Translations under genes and position numbers: made by a program | The notes under the pieces: model-generated | Seen by the model: only the letters and a program-made list of their open reading frames with translations | What the model was told of the DNA's origin: nothing | Database searches by the model: none | In this document: piece by piece, positions 1 to 9,939 of the stretch | How positions within the stretch are numbered: the stretch's first letter is position 1 | How the letters are laid out: each line of letters opens with the position of its first letter | Assembly: GCA_031427625.1 (NCBI GenBank) | Contig: JANPNV010000074.1 | Location: forward strand, 1-43,121 | Direction: 5' to 3' | DNA: 43,121 nt | Source of the DNA: JADKIH01 sp031427625 | GTDB lineage: Bacteria; Bacteroidota; Bacteroidia; AKYH767-A; 2013-40CM-41-45

Positions 1-126
1 TCGATGCAGACGTATATGAACAAAGGTGACTTTGAAAATTTTTGGTATTTCGATATGAATGGAATTGAAGGCAGACAAAAATGTGAAGCATTTTTCCGCA
101 GACTCGAAAATTCTGTCGTCAAATAA
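1..126 (+). CDS. 3' end of an unidentified gene (C-terminal 41 residues)
   Basis: Reading frame 1 is open from the first base and ends in TAA at 124-126. The peptide contains the stretch GDFENFWYFDMNGIEGR followed by a basic, charged tail ending in ENSVVK. I do not recognise the family from this fragment. It converges on the DUF885 gene, whose stop codon lies only 12 bases further on, so the two genes must terminate within or across each other. The composition is protein-like (aromatic and charged residues), but the start and most of the protein lie outside the window. Confidence 0.55.
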   Translation, partial: SMQTYMNKGDFENFWYFDMNGIEGRQKCEAFFRRLENSVVK

Positions 127-138
127 GATTAGCCGTGC

Positions 139-1911
139 CTACTTACTTTTTTCAATCCAGCGGTTCATCTTATTTTCGAACACATCGAGAGGAAGACAGC
201 CATCTTTCAACACTTCGTCGTGAAATGATTTAATATTGAATTTCGTTCCGAGTTTCTCTTCGGCACGTTTCCTGATTTCAATTATTTTCATTTGACCTAT
301 TTTATATGCAAGCGCTTGTCCCGGAATTGCCATATACCTTTCTATCTCTGCAGTAATATCACTTTCGCTTTCTGCTTCATTCTCGAGAGAATACTTTATT
401 GCCTGTTCGCGCGTCCAGCCTTTTGTATGAATGCCAACATCGACAACGAGTCTGATGGCGCGATGCATTTCCTCGCTTAAGCTTCCGAAGTATTGATATG
501 GATCAGTATAAAGTCCGAGTTCTTTACCTAACGATTCACAGTATAATGCCCATCCTTCACCATATGCTCCATACCAGCCGAATCGTCTGAATTTCGGAAG
601 AGAATCATTTTCCTGTTGTATGGAAGTCTGATAATGATGCCCTGGAATTGCCTCGTGAAGAAACAAATCTTCCATTCCAACGACATTGAACTTAGTCGCA
701 TCGATAACAGGAACATAAAATATTCCAGGTCGCGAACCATCGGGAGCCGCCTGATTGTATTCTGCGCTTGCTGATGCTTCACGGAATTTTTCGGTTTGTC
801 TGACTTCAAACGCCGCCTTCGGAACGAGATTAAAAAGTTCTTTCAACCTTGGTTTCATTCTAAGCTCAATCGAACGATAACTATTAATTACTTCGCTATC
901 AGTTTTGAAAGGCATAAACCCTTTATCTGTATGTATAAAATTAAAGAATGATTTAAGATCTCCTTTAAAACCTGTTTCATTCATTACTTTTTCCATCTCC
1001 GATCTAATTCGTGCAACCTCTTTCTCTCCTAATTCAAAAATCTGATCGGGAGTCATATCTGTTGTTGTCCAAACTTTTGTCAAATAAGCATAGTATTTTC
1101 TTCCAAGAGGAATTTCTGAAATTCCATCGGTACTTCGACAATTGGGAATATACTCCTTAGAAATAAAATCATACAAGCGCTGGTATGCAGGAACAATTGT
1201 TTGGGTGATGGCATTAGTATATTTCTGCTTAAAATCAGACTTGTCATTTTCACTGAATGAGGAGGGAATATTTTTTATCGGATCATAAAAAACACTTTTT
1301 GTCGGATCAGTAACGATGATACCTTTTAGCTGGGGAAGAACTTTTTTCATGAGTAATGCAGGCGGCACAACTTTCTCTGCCATTCCCATTCTCATATTTA
1401 ATATTGCAGTATCGATATAAGCTGAAAAATCATCGATGCGTTTTAAAAAATCATTATAATCTTTTACCGTTTTGAAGGGTTGATTTCCACTTCCTGAGCC
1501 AAGTACGGGAAATGTGAGATGCATACTCCAGAATTGATTAACGGGCATAAGGTTGTCATTAAATGTGAGCTCTTCAAGCTGAATGTCCATTTCCCGTTTA
1601 AAGACATCGTAACTTAACTGTTCATGATCATCAAGAGTACTTCGATCTATTTCGTTGATTTCATTCTTATATTTATTGTAAAAACTTTTTATCTTTTCGC
1701 GAAACGAGGAAGAAATATCGATAGTTAGTGTATCGTTGTATCTATTGTCAGCGATTGCAGTTGCCTCAAGAGGGAAAAACTGCAAACGTTCTTCGTAATA
1801 GGACTCAAGTAAAGTGTTAATATTTTTCATCGAAGTGCTTTTTTCTTTCCCGGGTTTATTCTTGCAAGCAACCAGAGAAATCAATAAAATGAAATAGATC
1901 CAATTTTTCAT
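139..1911 (-). CDS. DUF885 family lipoprotein, putative metallopeptidase
   Basis: This 590-residue protein begins with a lipoprotein signal (MKNWIYFILLISLVAC, lipobox LVAC, lipidated Cys16), so it should be anchored in the inner or outer membrane facing the periplasm or surface. The DUF885 signature HEAIPGHHYQ is at residues 419-428 and is followed by a GEGWALYCESLG block and, later, an acidic stretch (NEAESESDI). In this family these blocks are thought to form a zinc site, and members behave as peptidase-like enzymes; the substrate is not known. Length is normal for a full-length DUF885 protein. It appears to be a single-gene unit: the upstream neighbour ends 227 bases away behind its own terminator. 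Family membership is clear; catalytic activity is inferred. Confidence 0.9.
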   Translation of the reverse strand: MKNWIYFILLISLVACKNKPGKEKSTSMKNINTLLESYYEERLQFFPLEATAIADNRYNDTLTIDISSSFREKIKSFYNKYKNEINEIDRSTLDDHEQLSYDVFKREMDIQLEELTFNDNLMPVNQFWSMHLTFPVLGSGSGNQPFKTVKDYNDFLKRIDDFSAYIDTAILNMRMGMAEKVVPPALLMKKVLPQLKGIIVTDPTKSVFYDPIKNIPSSFSENDKSDFKQKYTNAITQTIVPAYQRLYDFISKEYIPNCRSTDGISEIPLGRKYYAYLTKVWTTTDMTPDQIFELGEKEVARIRSEMEKVMNETGFKGDLKSFFNFIHTDKGFMPFKTDSEVINSYRSIELRMKPRLKELFNLVPKAAFEVRQTEKFREASASAEYNQAAPDGSRPGIFYVPVIDATKFNVVGMEDLFLHEAIPGHHYQTSIQQENDSLPKFRRFGWYGAYGEGWALYCESLGKELGLYTDPYQYFGSLSEEMHRAIRLVVDVGIHTKGWTREQAIKYSLENEAESESDITAEIERYMAIPGQALAYKIGQMKIIEIRKRAEEKLGTKFNIKSFHDEVLKDGCLPLDVFENKMNRWIEKSK

Positions 1912-2083
1912 ATTACATAATGTTTTTTAATGACCGGAATACAGGATGCAATGATAATCTCATTTTCGCATCCATTAAAGTAATTTATTATTAAAACCAT
2001 CATTATTATCTTTTCATTAACTAAAATCAATCCGATTTTAAATTTGAAAAGGAAAACATTCATGTATTCGTAAGTATTGCTAT

Positions 2084-2112
2084 ACAAAAAATCCGGGCAG
2101 AAAGACCCGGAT
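2084..2112 (-). terminator. Intrinsic terminator of the NIDO/PKD adhesin gene
   Basis: On the minus strand a perfect 7-bp stem (ATCCGGG / CCCGGAT) with an 8-base loop is followed directly by a run of six T. It lies about 27 bases past the stop codon of the gene that ends at 2139. Coordinates are good to about one base. Confidence 0.85.
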
Positions 2113-2138
2113 AATTAAGTATAAATATTTTTGGGGCA

Positions 2139-5100
2139 CTATCTTACTACTGAAACATGACCAACGAATGCATGTTTTAAGTTATGGTAATCGGTAACGA
2201 GAATTCTATAGACATATACACCATTTTCAACAAGCTCCTTATTAACTTTTCCGTCCCATGGTGCATCGGCATTATTAGTAGTATATAAGAGTTCTCCCCA
2301 GCGATTATAAATATTCATTGTGTAAGTATTAATAGAAACTCCATATCCACGGAACACATCATTTACTCCATCGCCATTTGGTGTAAAAGCATTCGGAATA
2401 TAATATGAAAAATCTTCTTCAACTCTGACAACTCCCTGAACCGTATCCACACAACCTTGATTCGAAACAAGCATCAGGGTAATGACATATGTTCCGGTAT
2501 CGCTGTATGTATGGTTTGGACTCCACACTGTCGATGTATCGCTATCACCAAAATCCCACATGTAAAGATTTACATTGGTAGAATAATTCTGGAATTGAAT
2601 TATCGGAGAAAGATAATTTGCGACCGATGGATTAGGGACAAACTGTCCAACAGGTAAAGCAAATACAGTTATTATGTTTTTATACGTTGTATCCATCCGG
2701 CATCCATAAACATTGGATGCGCTTAGTCCTACAGAAAATATTCCTGACTTTACGAATTGATGATTCGCATTTAATGCATTATCAAATCCGCCATCGCTGA
2801 AATTCCAGCTATATGTGTTACTGTTTCCTGTGCTGAGGTTGGTGAATGAAACTGATAATGGCTCACACCCTTGTCTTGTAAGAGGAATAAAATCTGCAAC
2901 GGGCATTTCATGAATAGTAACACTATCGATATGCGGAGCAGCAGGGCAACCGAAAAAGTCGCCGGTAAGCATTACAGGGAATGTTCCAACAGCTGAATAC
3001 TTAACAATTATATCTGACTGAGACGATGATGATGGTGTAGCTTCTGGAGAGAATGTCCAGTTATAATTTACACCTGAAGGAATATTTGACCCGGCCGAAA
3101 AAATAAAGTTATTCTCTTTTATACATTGCGAAGGTGGAGCATCAAATAAAATGACAGGATGAGGATATGATGCTACTGCCACTGTATCTGTATTCGAGCA
3201 GCCATTTGCATCGGTAACACTGAGAATATAATTATCTTGACTTATAGCCGAAGAATTATTTATAGGAGTAACAGATGGATTACTTATCGCCGGATCAGAA
3301 ATATTAGCCATCGGACTCCATGAATAGTTCATACCGGCAGCAGGAATATCACCAATAGAAACCATTGTGCCAGAACAAACAAGAGCATCATTACCTGCGA
3401 ACACTGAGGGAAGAGGGTTTATTATTGCCTGCAGGTCAGTTTGCGGAGAGACGCAACCATTTTCAGTTACCACTAATGATATCAGTGCATTGCCAGGATT
3501 ACTCCATGAAACTGAATATGGCCCGACACCCGATCCGGAAATTAAAGTTCCGTTTCCAAAAACCCAGTTATAGCTGGCCGTTGATGAGGCATTGCCTGAG
3601 TAATTAAGATTAACCGGCTGGTTCACACAGGCAGCATTGACAATTATAAAATCAGAAGTGGGGATAGGATTAACTGTTACATCAATAGTAGATGAAGCGC
3701 TACAACCATTTTCCGTTACAGAAAGATTTATCTGATTCGTTCCAGAATTATTCCATTGTAATGAATAGGGCCCAGCGTTAATGCCTGACACAACGGTTGC
3801 ATTTCCAAAATTCCAGTTATAGGTTGCATTTACTCCAGCAGTTCCTGTAAAAATTACATTGTTGCTGATGGCTCCAATACAAATTGATGGAACCGGAGAA
3901 ATACTTACAATTGGAATCGAGGTGACATCAACTGCAGACAATTGTTGTTGAGAGGTGCAACCATTTTCTGAAACCGTCAGTGTTACGTTCTGAATACCGC
4001 CTGCATTCCAGCTTACCTGATATGGTCCTTGACCACTACCAGAGACAACATTGCCTCCGCTAAAATTCCAAGTATAATTAGCACCGGCACTGGCATTACC
4101 AGTATAGGCAGCATTGATTATATCTCCTGCACATGCTGCTGCTGGAAGTGTAAAGTTTGCATTTGGTATGGCATTTATTTGTACAGCAACCTGGGAAGTA
4201 TCGCTACATCCATTTTCGCTGACAATAAGAGAAACAATATCGGCACCTGCGGCAGCCCACTGAATAGAAAACGGTCCGCTTCCCGATCCTGATTGGATAA
4301 TTCCACTTCCGAAATTCCATGTATATATTGCTCCGCTTCCTGCAACTCCATCGAAGGTTATATTCTGTGTTCCGCCTGCGCACAATTGAGCAACCGGTGC
4401 GACCGATGAAACCGGTATGGAATAAATATCGACAGGCATACTCACCGATGAAGAACACGTAAGTTCTGTAACCGTTAATGAAATAGAATAACTTCCTGAA
4501 TTACTGTAGCTGATATCATATGGTCCTCCGCCTGAACCGGAAATCACTGTTGCTCCGCCAAAATTCCAGCTGTAGTTAGCGAGAGCTGAAGCTTGTCCGG
4601 TATAAGCGATAGTAGAGATACTATTTACACATGCATTATTTACACTGAATGTAGCAGGTGAACAAAGTGTTACAGTAATCTGTTGAGTGAATGTTGTTGT
4701 ACAACCATTCGGGAACATAGCAGAAAGTACAACATTGTAAACACCTGAATTAGTAAATGTATGTGATGGGTTAGGTATTGTGGTTGTAGGTGACCCATCT
4801 CCGAAATCCCAGGTCAATAAACTTCCCGGAGGTGTAGTATTTGTGAACTGTACGGGAGTATTTCCAAGAACGGGAGATGCAGGAGAATATGTAAAGCTTG
4901 GAAGTGGTGCCGGCATTATTTCAATTACGAAATTATTATTGGTTGCTGCAGCCGGAGTTCCGTTATCGATTGCTGTAACAGAAATAGTATGGAAGCCAAG
5001 ATTAGCTGCCTGACCAATAATCTGAAGAACGAGTGTTGCTGTATTTCCGGGCGTGTTTGAAATTACAGAGACACCAGCCATTCCACCTGTGAAGAAATTA

Positions 5101-6125
5101 ATATTTGTGGTTTCAGATTGTTCCGGTGAAAGGTAGTTTGCGGTAAGCTGATAAGTCGTATTCTCACAAAGACGAATAGTATCGCAAACGTTTACTGAAT
5201 TTAATACGGGAGGAATATTAGCATTACTTACACAGGCATTTATTGTAAATGATTGGTTATCGAGCCAGTCGACGCCATCATTTATTCCATATGCTCCATC
5301 ATAAGAATTACCGGCATGATCAAAGAGACCGAACTGAATATAATCGGCACCATTTCCCTGATTAACGCCTACTGTCGCAGGTGTTCCGCCAAAACCATTC
5401 GTGCCTCCAGAAGCATCTCCTGTCGTCCACTGCATATCCTTATAACAGAAAGAAACATTTTGACCGGGTGAAATTATAGCGTCTGCGCCGTCGGTTACAA
5501 TTAATTGAAACGTATTTAATTTATCATCATACGAATTGTAATATCCTACATTTTCCCATTGAACGATTAGGTGAGTTGGGGTCACAACATAATAGACGAC
5601 ACCACTACCTGCTCCACGTGTATCGACATCGCCCCAGAATGGAGCGATCATCGTATACGTCGAATCCGGAAAAGATAATGCAGTAAAGGTGGAATAAGGA
5701 GCATCAATAGAAATATTTCCGTTGTTGTTTATGTAAATTTGGTTGACGGACCGACCGTAAAAACAAATATTAAAAGGAAGAGTTATTGCAGCTGTAGACC
5801 AGTCATCATTCTTGTATAAAGGAGCTATACCCGGACCGCCACTAACTCCTGTTGCATCAAAACGTGCAATCTGCCAACTGGCATCACGAGGAATCCAGCA
5901 CTGACAAGTAGTTGAGGACTGCGACGGAGCTGACGTTTGCGAAATACGTGAAACTTGTTGTGATGAATTTCTATTTGTAAATTTTTCATTTCCGCTAAGC
6001 TTTCCCTCTGCCTTCATGCGGTTTACGTTTTCTATTCCGATATCATGAATATCTTGTGCTGATACCATAATAGAAAACAGCATGATAAAAACGAAGGAAT
6101 ATTTTCCAATGTTAGTGTAACTCAT
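2139..6125 (-). CDS. Large secreted NIDO/PKD-repeat protein with type B (CHU_C) T9SS sorting domain
   Basis: This 1328-residue protein has a Sec signal peptide (ending near VSAQD, about residue 24). Residues about 85-300 resemble a NIDO (nidogen-like) extracellular domain: APFWGDVDTR, a VVYYVV strand and FGLFDHAGNSYDGAYG. A cadherin-like segment follows (about 300-405), then a canonical PKD domain with WDFGDGSP (about 405-490), then five tandem PKD-like repeats (about 490-905), each with a Cys, a YxWNFG-type strand, SGSGxGPY and VTENGC. Two further PKD domains (about 1080-1240) precede the C-terminal domain, which starts YIPNAFTPNGDGVND and contains IYNRWGELLY, the hallmark of gliding-motility-associated type B sorting domains. 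It is therefore expected to be exported by T9SS and retained at or released from the cell surface, perhaps as an adhesin. It is monocistronic with a terminator at 2084-2112. Confidence 0.92.
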   Translation of the reverse strand: MSYTNIGKYSFVFIMLFSIMVSAQDIHDIGIENVNRMKAEGKLSGNEKFTNRNSSQQVSRISQTSAPSQSSTTCQCWIPRDASWQIARFDATGVSGGPGIAPLYKNDDWSTAAITLPFNICFYGRSVNQIYINNNGNISIDAPYSTFTALSFPDSTYTMIAPFWGDVDTRGAGSGVVYYVVTPTHLIVQWENVGYYNSYDDKLNTFQLIVTDGADAIISPGQNVSFCYKDMQWTTGDASGGTNGFGGTPATVGVNQGNGADYIQFGLFDHAGNSYDGAYGINDGVDWLDNQSFTINACVSNANIPPVLNSVNVCDTIRLCENTTYQLTANYLSPEQSETTNINFFTGGMAGVSVISNTPGNTATLVLQIIGQAANLGFHTISVTAIDNGTPAAATNNNFVIEIMPAPLPSFTYSPASPVLGNTPVQFTNTTPPGSLLTWDFGDGSPTTTIPNPSHTFTNSGVYNVVLSAMFPNGCTTTFTQQITVTLCSPATFSVNNACVNSISTIAYTGQASALANYSWNFGGATVISGSGGGPYDISYSNSGSYSISLTVTELTCSSSVSMPVDIYSIPVSSVAPVAQLCAGGTQNITFDGVAGSGAIYTWNFGSGIIQSGSGSGPFSIQWAAAGADIVSLIVSENGCSDTSQVAVQINAIPNANFTLPAAACAGDIINAAYTGNASAGANYTWNFSGGNVVSGSGQGPYQVSWNAGGIQNVTLTVSENGCTSQQQLSAVDVTSIPIVSISPVPSICIGAISNNVIFTGTAGVNATYNWNFGNATVVSGINAGPYSLQWNNSGTNQINLSVTENGCSASSTIDVTVNPIPTSDFIIVNAACVNQPVNLNYSGNASSTASYNWVFGNGTLISGSGVGPYSVSWSNPGNALISLVVTENGCVSPQTDLQAIINPLPSVFAGNDALVCSGTMVSIGDIPAAGMNYSWSPMANISDPAISNPSVTPINNSSAISQDNYILSVTDANGCSNTDTVAVASYPHPVILFDAPPSQCIKENNFIFSAGSNIPSGVNYNWTFSPEATPSSSSQSDIIVKYSAVGTFPVMLTGDFFGCPAAPHIDSVTIHEMPVADFIPLTRQGCEPLSVSFTNLSTGNSNTYSWNFSDGGFDNALNANHQFVKSGIFSVGLSASNVYGCRMDTTYKNIITVFALPVGQFVPNPSVANYLSPIIQFQNYSTNVNLYMWDFGDSDTSTVWSPNHTYSDTGTYVITLMLVSNQGCVDTVQGVVRVEEDFSYYIPNAFTPNGDGVNDVFRGYGVSINTYTMNIYNRWGELLYTTNNADAPWDGKVNKELVENGVYVYRILVTDYHNLKHAFVGHVSVVR

Positions 6126-6426
6126 TTTTTCGAAAAGTTTATTGCTTGTCTATCACCACATTTACCCTTATCAAAAATAACAAAAAAACGCCTAATTCGA
6201 AATATATTTGGCCAACTACCCGGATAGGTTATGTTCATAATGCAGTTCACTTTTTTATCAGATGAAAATGATGTTTATTTATGTTCTAATAATTGAAATC
6301 ATCATTAATATGTAAAAAAAGCCATTTATCTGGCAATTTCAATTCAAATCTAATACTCTTTTATAATCTACAAAATCTTCCGATCTGAACTCAAAGATAA
6401 ATATTGGTAAAAATTTTTATTGGCTA
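6126..6426. other. Divergent intergenic region (301 bases)
   Basis: This AT-rich gap separates the adhesin gene (-) from the GT-C-like gene (+). Apart from the -7 element at 6172-6179 I see no strong hairpin or small ORF. The frame of the + gene stays open back to a TAA at 6364-6366, with CTG (6385) and ATT (6403) as possible non-ATG starts. A second TAnnTTTG match (TATATTTG, 6203-6210, +) is too far from the gene to assign. Confidence 0.5.
6172..6179 (-). promoter_or_regulatory. Candidate -7 element (TATTTTTG) for the NIDO/PKD adhesin gene
   Basis: The minus strand reads TATTTTTG, an exact match to the Bacteroidota -7 consensus TAnnTTTG, 46 bases upstream of the ATG at 6125. The expected -33 position carries TTTC rather than TTTG, so only half of the promoter is convincing. 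Confidence 0.45.
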
Positions 6427-7968
6427 TTGTTCTGCACATTGATCCTGCTGCATTTCTGGCCGTTACTTGTTTTAGAACGGATAGTAACTCACGATGGAGC
6501 GGCCCATGTCTATAATTCAGAATTGATTCTTCGAATTCTAAGCGGAGATAATCTCGTCAGAGATTTTATTTCCATAAAATCCTTCCCTGAGCCCAACTGG
6601 TCAGGTCATTTTATTCTTGCTGTACTTCAGAAGTTTTTTTCTCCAATACTTGCCGATAAATTTTTTCTCTCCGCTTATATTATTTTTCTTCCATTCTTCT
6701 TCTTCAAGCTTATAAAAAAGATAAAACCGGAAAATAGTTATGCAGCATTTTTAGTTATTCCGTTTATTTTTTCAAATTTCTTTTTTCTTGGAGTCTATAA
6801 TTTTTTATCCGGAGTTGTTTGCTTGATTGCTGCACTAAGCATTGTTCTTCCAAGAATGGAAAGAGGTGGCTTGGGCAATTTTGTCCGGATCCTGTTTTTT
6901 TCCTTACTACTTTATTTTTGCCATCTTCTTGCATTGGGAATTTTTCTGATTATGATATTTATTGCACAGATTTTTATCAGTACTAAAAAAGTAAAAAAAT
7001 CAAATACATTTAGTGAGTTATTCCGCACCGGTCTTCCAGTATTGATTGCAGTTTTACCATCATTGATTTTGGTATTCTTTTTCTTCGCCGGAAAAAGTTC
7101 AATTCCAGTTATCATTCCCGATGTACAATGGTCAGAGCTATTCAAATTTCTTTTCTTTATTGCTCCTGTTTGTACGCTCACCGATTATCCAGAAAACATT
7201 TATGCGGCTGTTCTTTTTTTCCTGATCATATTCCTCTTTGCCGTGGTTATTAAGCGGAAGCTGTCATTCAATCATGAGAAAAAATCATCAAAAGAATTTT
7301 ATCAAACTCCTGCTTTCTGGGGCAGTGCAACTCTCATCATGTTAATTTTCTATTTCATTTTTCCCGATTCAGCAGCGACAGGAGGAGTTGTTAAACTTCG
7401 CTTTGAATTATTTTTCTACCTGATGCTTATAGTATTCTTAAGCACATTCAAGGCGCCGGCATATTCAAGGCTGGTTACAATAATAATCATATCACCATGG
7501 ATAGCTTTAAAACTCGTCTATCTTGTTCCTATGATGAAGACATTGGATAATGATGCACATAAAATAATGGAAGCCGCTCACCAAATAGAAAAAGGGAAAA
7601 CACTTCTCCCTTTAAATTATTCCTCAAACTGGATGCATGACAACCTCTTTAATTATGCCGGAACTATAAATAATATTTTTATTCTTGATAATTACGAGGC
7701 CAGCTCCCCGCATTTTCCTCTGACATGGAAAGTCGATAAAGATCCCAATCTGATTCTTGGCAACTTTAATGGCTACCCTCCTTTATGCGCCAACATCAAC
7801 GACTTCAAATTAAAAACAGGTCATACGATTGATTATGTAGCACTCTGGAATTTTTATCCATCAGATGATTCTTGCACTAAATCAATTCTGAAAATTCTTT
7901 CTTCAGACTACACGCTGGTAAATGGTGAAGAAAGTGATCCGAAACTATACAAGAGAATCGGAAAGTAA
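6427..7968 (+). CDS. Polytopic membrane protein, GT-C glycosyltransferase-like
   Basis: The 513-residue product has roughly ten or more hydrophobic segments. The first loop after TM1 contains THDGAAHVYNSELI; an acidic residue followed by A-H in the first external loop is typical of GT-C enzymes that use polyprenyl-phosphate sugars. A soluble C-terminal part (about residues 380-513) follows the last membrane segment and includes LPLNYSSNWMHDNLFNYAG. I do not recognise a named family, so transfer of a sugar to a lipid-linked or surface acceptor is only a suggestion. The start is odd: no ATG precedes TM1. TTG 6427 falls inside the hydrophobic segment, and the frame stays open upstream (CTG 6385, ATT 6403) encoding SKINIGKNFYWL, which would supply a normal basic N-terminus. 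The gene faces the epimerase operon tail to tail, 27 bases apart. Confidence 0.7.
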   Translation: MFCTLILLHFWPLLVLERIVTHDGAAHVYNSELILRILSGDNLVRDFISIKSFPEPNWSGHFILAVLQKFFSPILADKFFLSAYIIFLPFFFFKLIKKIKPENSYAAFLVIPFIFSNFFFLGVYNFLSGVVCLIAALSIVLPRMERGGLGNFVRILFFSLLLYFCHLLALGIFLIMIFIAQIFISTKKVKKSNTFSELFRTGLPVLIAVLPSLILVFFFFAGKSSIPVIIPDVQWSELFKFLFFIAPVCTLTDYPENIYAAVLFFLIIFLFAVVIKRKLSFNHEKKSSKEFYQTPAFWGSATLIMLIFYFIFPDSAATGGVVKLRFELFFYLMLIVFLSTFKAPAYSRLVTIIIISPWIALKLVYLVPMMKTLDNDAHKIMEAAHQIEKGKTLLPLNYSSNWMHDNLFNYAGTINNIFILDNYEASSPHFPLTWKVDKDPNLILGNFNGYPPLCANINDFKLKTGHTIDYVALWNFYPSDDSCTKSILKILSSDYTLVNGEESDPKLYKRIGK

Positions 7969-7995
7969 AGATCTGATAAACGGTAAAATATTTTT

Positions 7996-9111
7996 TTAAA
8001 CGGAAATTTTCAAAAAATTATTCAGAACATCATCAGAGACCGATGCTCCGAGACCATTTCCATCCGGCATACGAATTACGCCATTTTTTTCATAGCGGAT
8101 TCCACCTACTATAAAGTCTTCGCTGAACATAAGAGGCGTATCAAAATCAAAAAACACATATTGGCTACTGCTTAATGCTACATGCGCAGCAGCTGTGAAT
8201 CCAAGTCTTGATTCCAGGAATCCGCCCATCTGCAATTGCATCTGTGCCTCTTCAGCAAGCTTCGTAATTTTCATCGCTTTAAAAATTCCTGAAGATTTTC
8301 CAAGCTTAACATTCAACAGTGAGCATGCATCCATTTCTATTAACCGACTGGCATCATAATGATCGAGACATGATTCATCAGCCATTATAGGAATTTTACT
8401 TTTACTCTTTATCAAAGGCAAAGACATAAACTCTTTTCTTGAGACAGGTTCTTCGCAATGCTGAATATTAAAAACCTCCAGGCGATTTAATATTCTCATG
8501 GCAGTATCCACACTCCAGCCCTGATTCGCATCAATTCGTATTGGATATTGGTGTCCGATTTTCTGCCTTATTTTTTTTATCCTGACGAAATCATCGTCTT
8601 CGCTTCCTCCTAGCTTTACTTTTACAACCGGGAAACCTGACGCTACAATTTTTTCTGCATCGTCAGCCATTTTATCTGAATCGCCAAAGCTTACTGTATA
8701 ATCCGTAGCAATTACTTTATTATTAGCTCCTCCCAAAAATTCATATAATGGAACTTTTGCATGTTGTGATGCAATATCATATAATGCAATGTCGAATGCG
8801 CTTTTAATGGATGTGTTTCCATAGATGATTGCATCCATCAGAGAACTACATCCTGATATATCCAATGCATCTTTCCCTTTCAGTTTTTCAGCAATAAGTC
8901 TGGCGACGATCATGCACGTTTCTCCTGTCTCACCATGAATTGTCATGAACGGACTGCATTCACCAAAACCTCTGTATCCTCCCGACGTTTCAATAACAAT
9001 AATTACATTATCAGCATTGTCGAGCCGTCCGAGTGATATCACAAATGGTTCTTTCAGTTTCACCGGACATCTGTAAATAAATATCTGTTTTATTATCTCC
9101 TGATCATTCAT
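7996..9111 (-). CDS. Dipeptide epimerase (enolase superfamily, L-Ala-D/L-Glu epimerase type)
   Basis: This 371-residue member of the MLE subgroup of the enolase superfamily has every catalytic element: the KxK base motif (K164-V-K166), metal ligands D194 (IRIDANQG), E220 (HCEEP) and D245 (IMADES), and the second base K269 (NVKLGK). The C-terminal DxD motif D322-F-D324 (FDFDTPL) is the feature that binds the substrate alpha-ammonium group in dipeptide epimerases and separates them from muconate lactonising enzymes. It probably interconverts L-Ala-D-Glu and L-Ala-L-Glu or similar dipeptides in murein peptide recycling; exact specificity cannot be read here. It is the last gene of the operon, 15 bases after the GNAT gene, and has no signal peptide, so it is cytoplasmic. 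Confidence 0.9.
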   Translation of the reverse strand: MNDQEIIKQIFIYRCPVKLKEPFVISLGRLDNADNVIIVIETSGGYRGFGECSPFMTIHGETGETCMIVARLIAEKLKGKDALDISGCSSLMDAIIYGNTSIKSAFDIALYDIASQHAKVPLYEFLGGANNKVIATDYTVSFGDSDKMADDAEKIVASGFPVVKVKLGGSEDDDFVRIKKIRQKIGHQYPIRIDANQGWSVDTAMRILNRLEVFNIQHCEEPVSRKEFMSLPLIKSKSKIPIMADESCLDHYDASRLIEMDACSLLNVKLGKSSGIFKAMKITKLAEEAQMQLQMGGFLESRLGFTAAAHVALSSSQYVFFDFDTPLMFSEDFIVGGIRYEKNGVIRMPDGNGLGASVSDDVLNNFLKISV

Positions 9112-9126
9112 AAATTAAAATTTATA

Positions 9127-9930
9127 TCATCCAACCTGACCACTAACTCTGTTATATATCATTTCCGATTTCCAGAAAATCTTTTTTTCCAAATACATTC
9201 TTTTTGCCTTTCTGTATTCTACAAAACCGCAGGAAAGTAATAAATCAATCGCAGGCATATTTTCCGCAGGCAAAACTGCAAAATTATTCGTAGCTATTCT
9301 TTTCTTCATCAGCTCTAAACCAGCATTCGTATGTGAAGCAACGATTAATCCTTCACCGAAAGATGGAAGATAAAATCCATGAACTTTGTCACCTTCCAAA
9401 TATATATACCCGTCGGAAAAAAATTCAATTAACCGGCTTGACCGGTCTTCTCCCGATGCAATTAAATCTAGTTCATAAACAGATGCCCGGTGCTTTTCTT
9501 CAAGAGGAAGAATGAAAGTCTGATTTACATCAGGCCTTCCTCCTGTTTCAGTTTTAAAAAATTTGTACTCTCCATCAGGCTTGAAACCAAGATAGCTATA
9601 TACAGGCTGCCCGAGCGAAGTAGCAATCAGTGATATTGATAGAAAAATAGATTGATCTATGTTGTCGATCATTGACTTCGTAAGAAATCTCCCAATTCCT
9701 TCATTCCGATAATCGGGGTGGACAACTATATGTGCAAGCCATGCAACATTACTATGGAAAATCGTAGTTCCTATTCCGACCATTCTTCCGCCACGAACAA
9801 CTTTTACAGGATTACAATATGAAAGATGATTTAGGTAATCTCGATATGAAACTCTTAAATCAGTCCAATCGTCGGGCTGAAGTTTAAGAAGCTCTTCTAT
9901 ATCATTGCTATCAAATGGAATTATTTCCAT
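9127..9930 (-). CDS. GNAT family N-acetyltransferase with a C-terminal Acetyltransf_18-like domain
   Basis: The 267-residue cytoplasmic protein has an N-terminal GNAT fold. The acetyl-CoA pyrophosphate loop is visible as VHPDYRNEGIGRFL, with R75-N-E-G78-I-G80 matching R/Q-x-x-G-x-G/A. The second half (about 150-250) ends with AVLPAENMPAIDLLLSCGFV and KRMYL, which resembles the second domain of YitH-type two-domain acetyltransferases (Acetyltransf_18). Substrate is unknown. It begins 9 bases after the endonuclease stop and ends 15 bases before the dipeptide epimerase start, so it is co-transcribed with both; an amino acid or small peptide substrate would fit the epimerase but is only inference. 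Confidence 0.85.
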   Translation of the reverse strand: MEIIPFDSNDIEELLKLQPDDWTDLRVSYRDYLNHLSYCNPVKVVRGGRMVGIGTTIFHSNVAWLAHIVVHPDYRNEGIGRFLTKSMIDNIDQSIFLSISLIATSLGQPVYSYLGFKPDGEYKFFKTETGGRPDVNQTFILPLEEKHRASVYELDLIASGEDRSSRLIEFFSDGYIYLEGDKVHGFYLPSFGEGLIVASHTNAGLELMKKRIATNNFAVLPAENMPAIDLLLSCGFVEYRKAKRMYLEKKIFWKSEMIYNRVSGQVG

Positions 9931-9939
9931 TCTGATGGT

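Noticed and set aside
528..809. 93-codon minus-strand frame inside the DUF885 gene
   Set aside because: It is another frame of the same strand overlapping conserved DUF885 motifs, so it is a shadow.
6203..6210. TATATTTG on the + strand as promoter of the GT-C-like gene
   Set aside because: It is more than 170 bases from any possible start and has no -33 partner.
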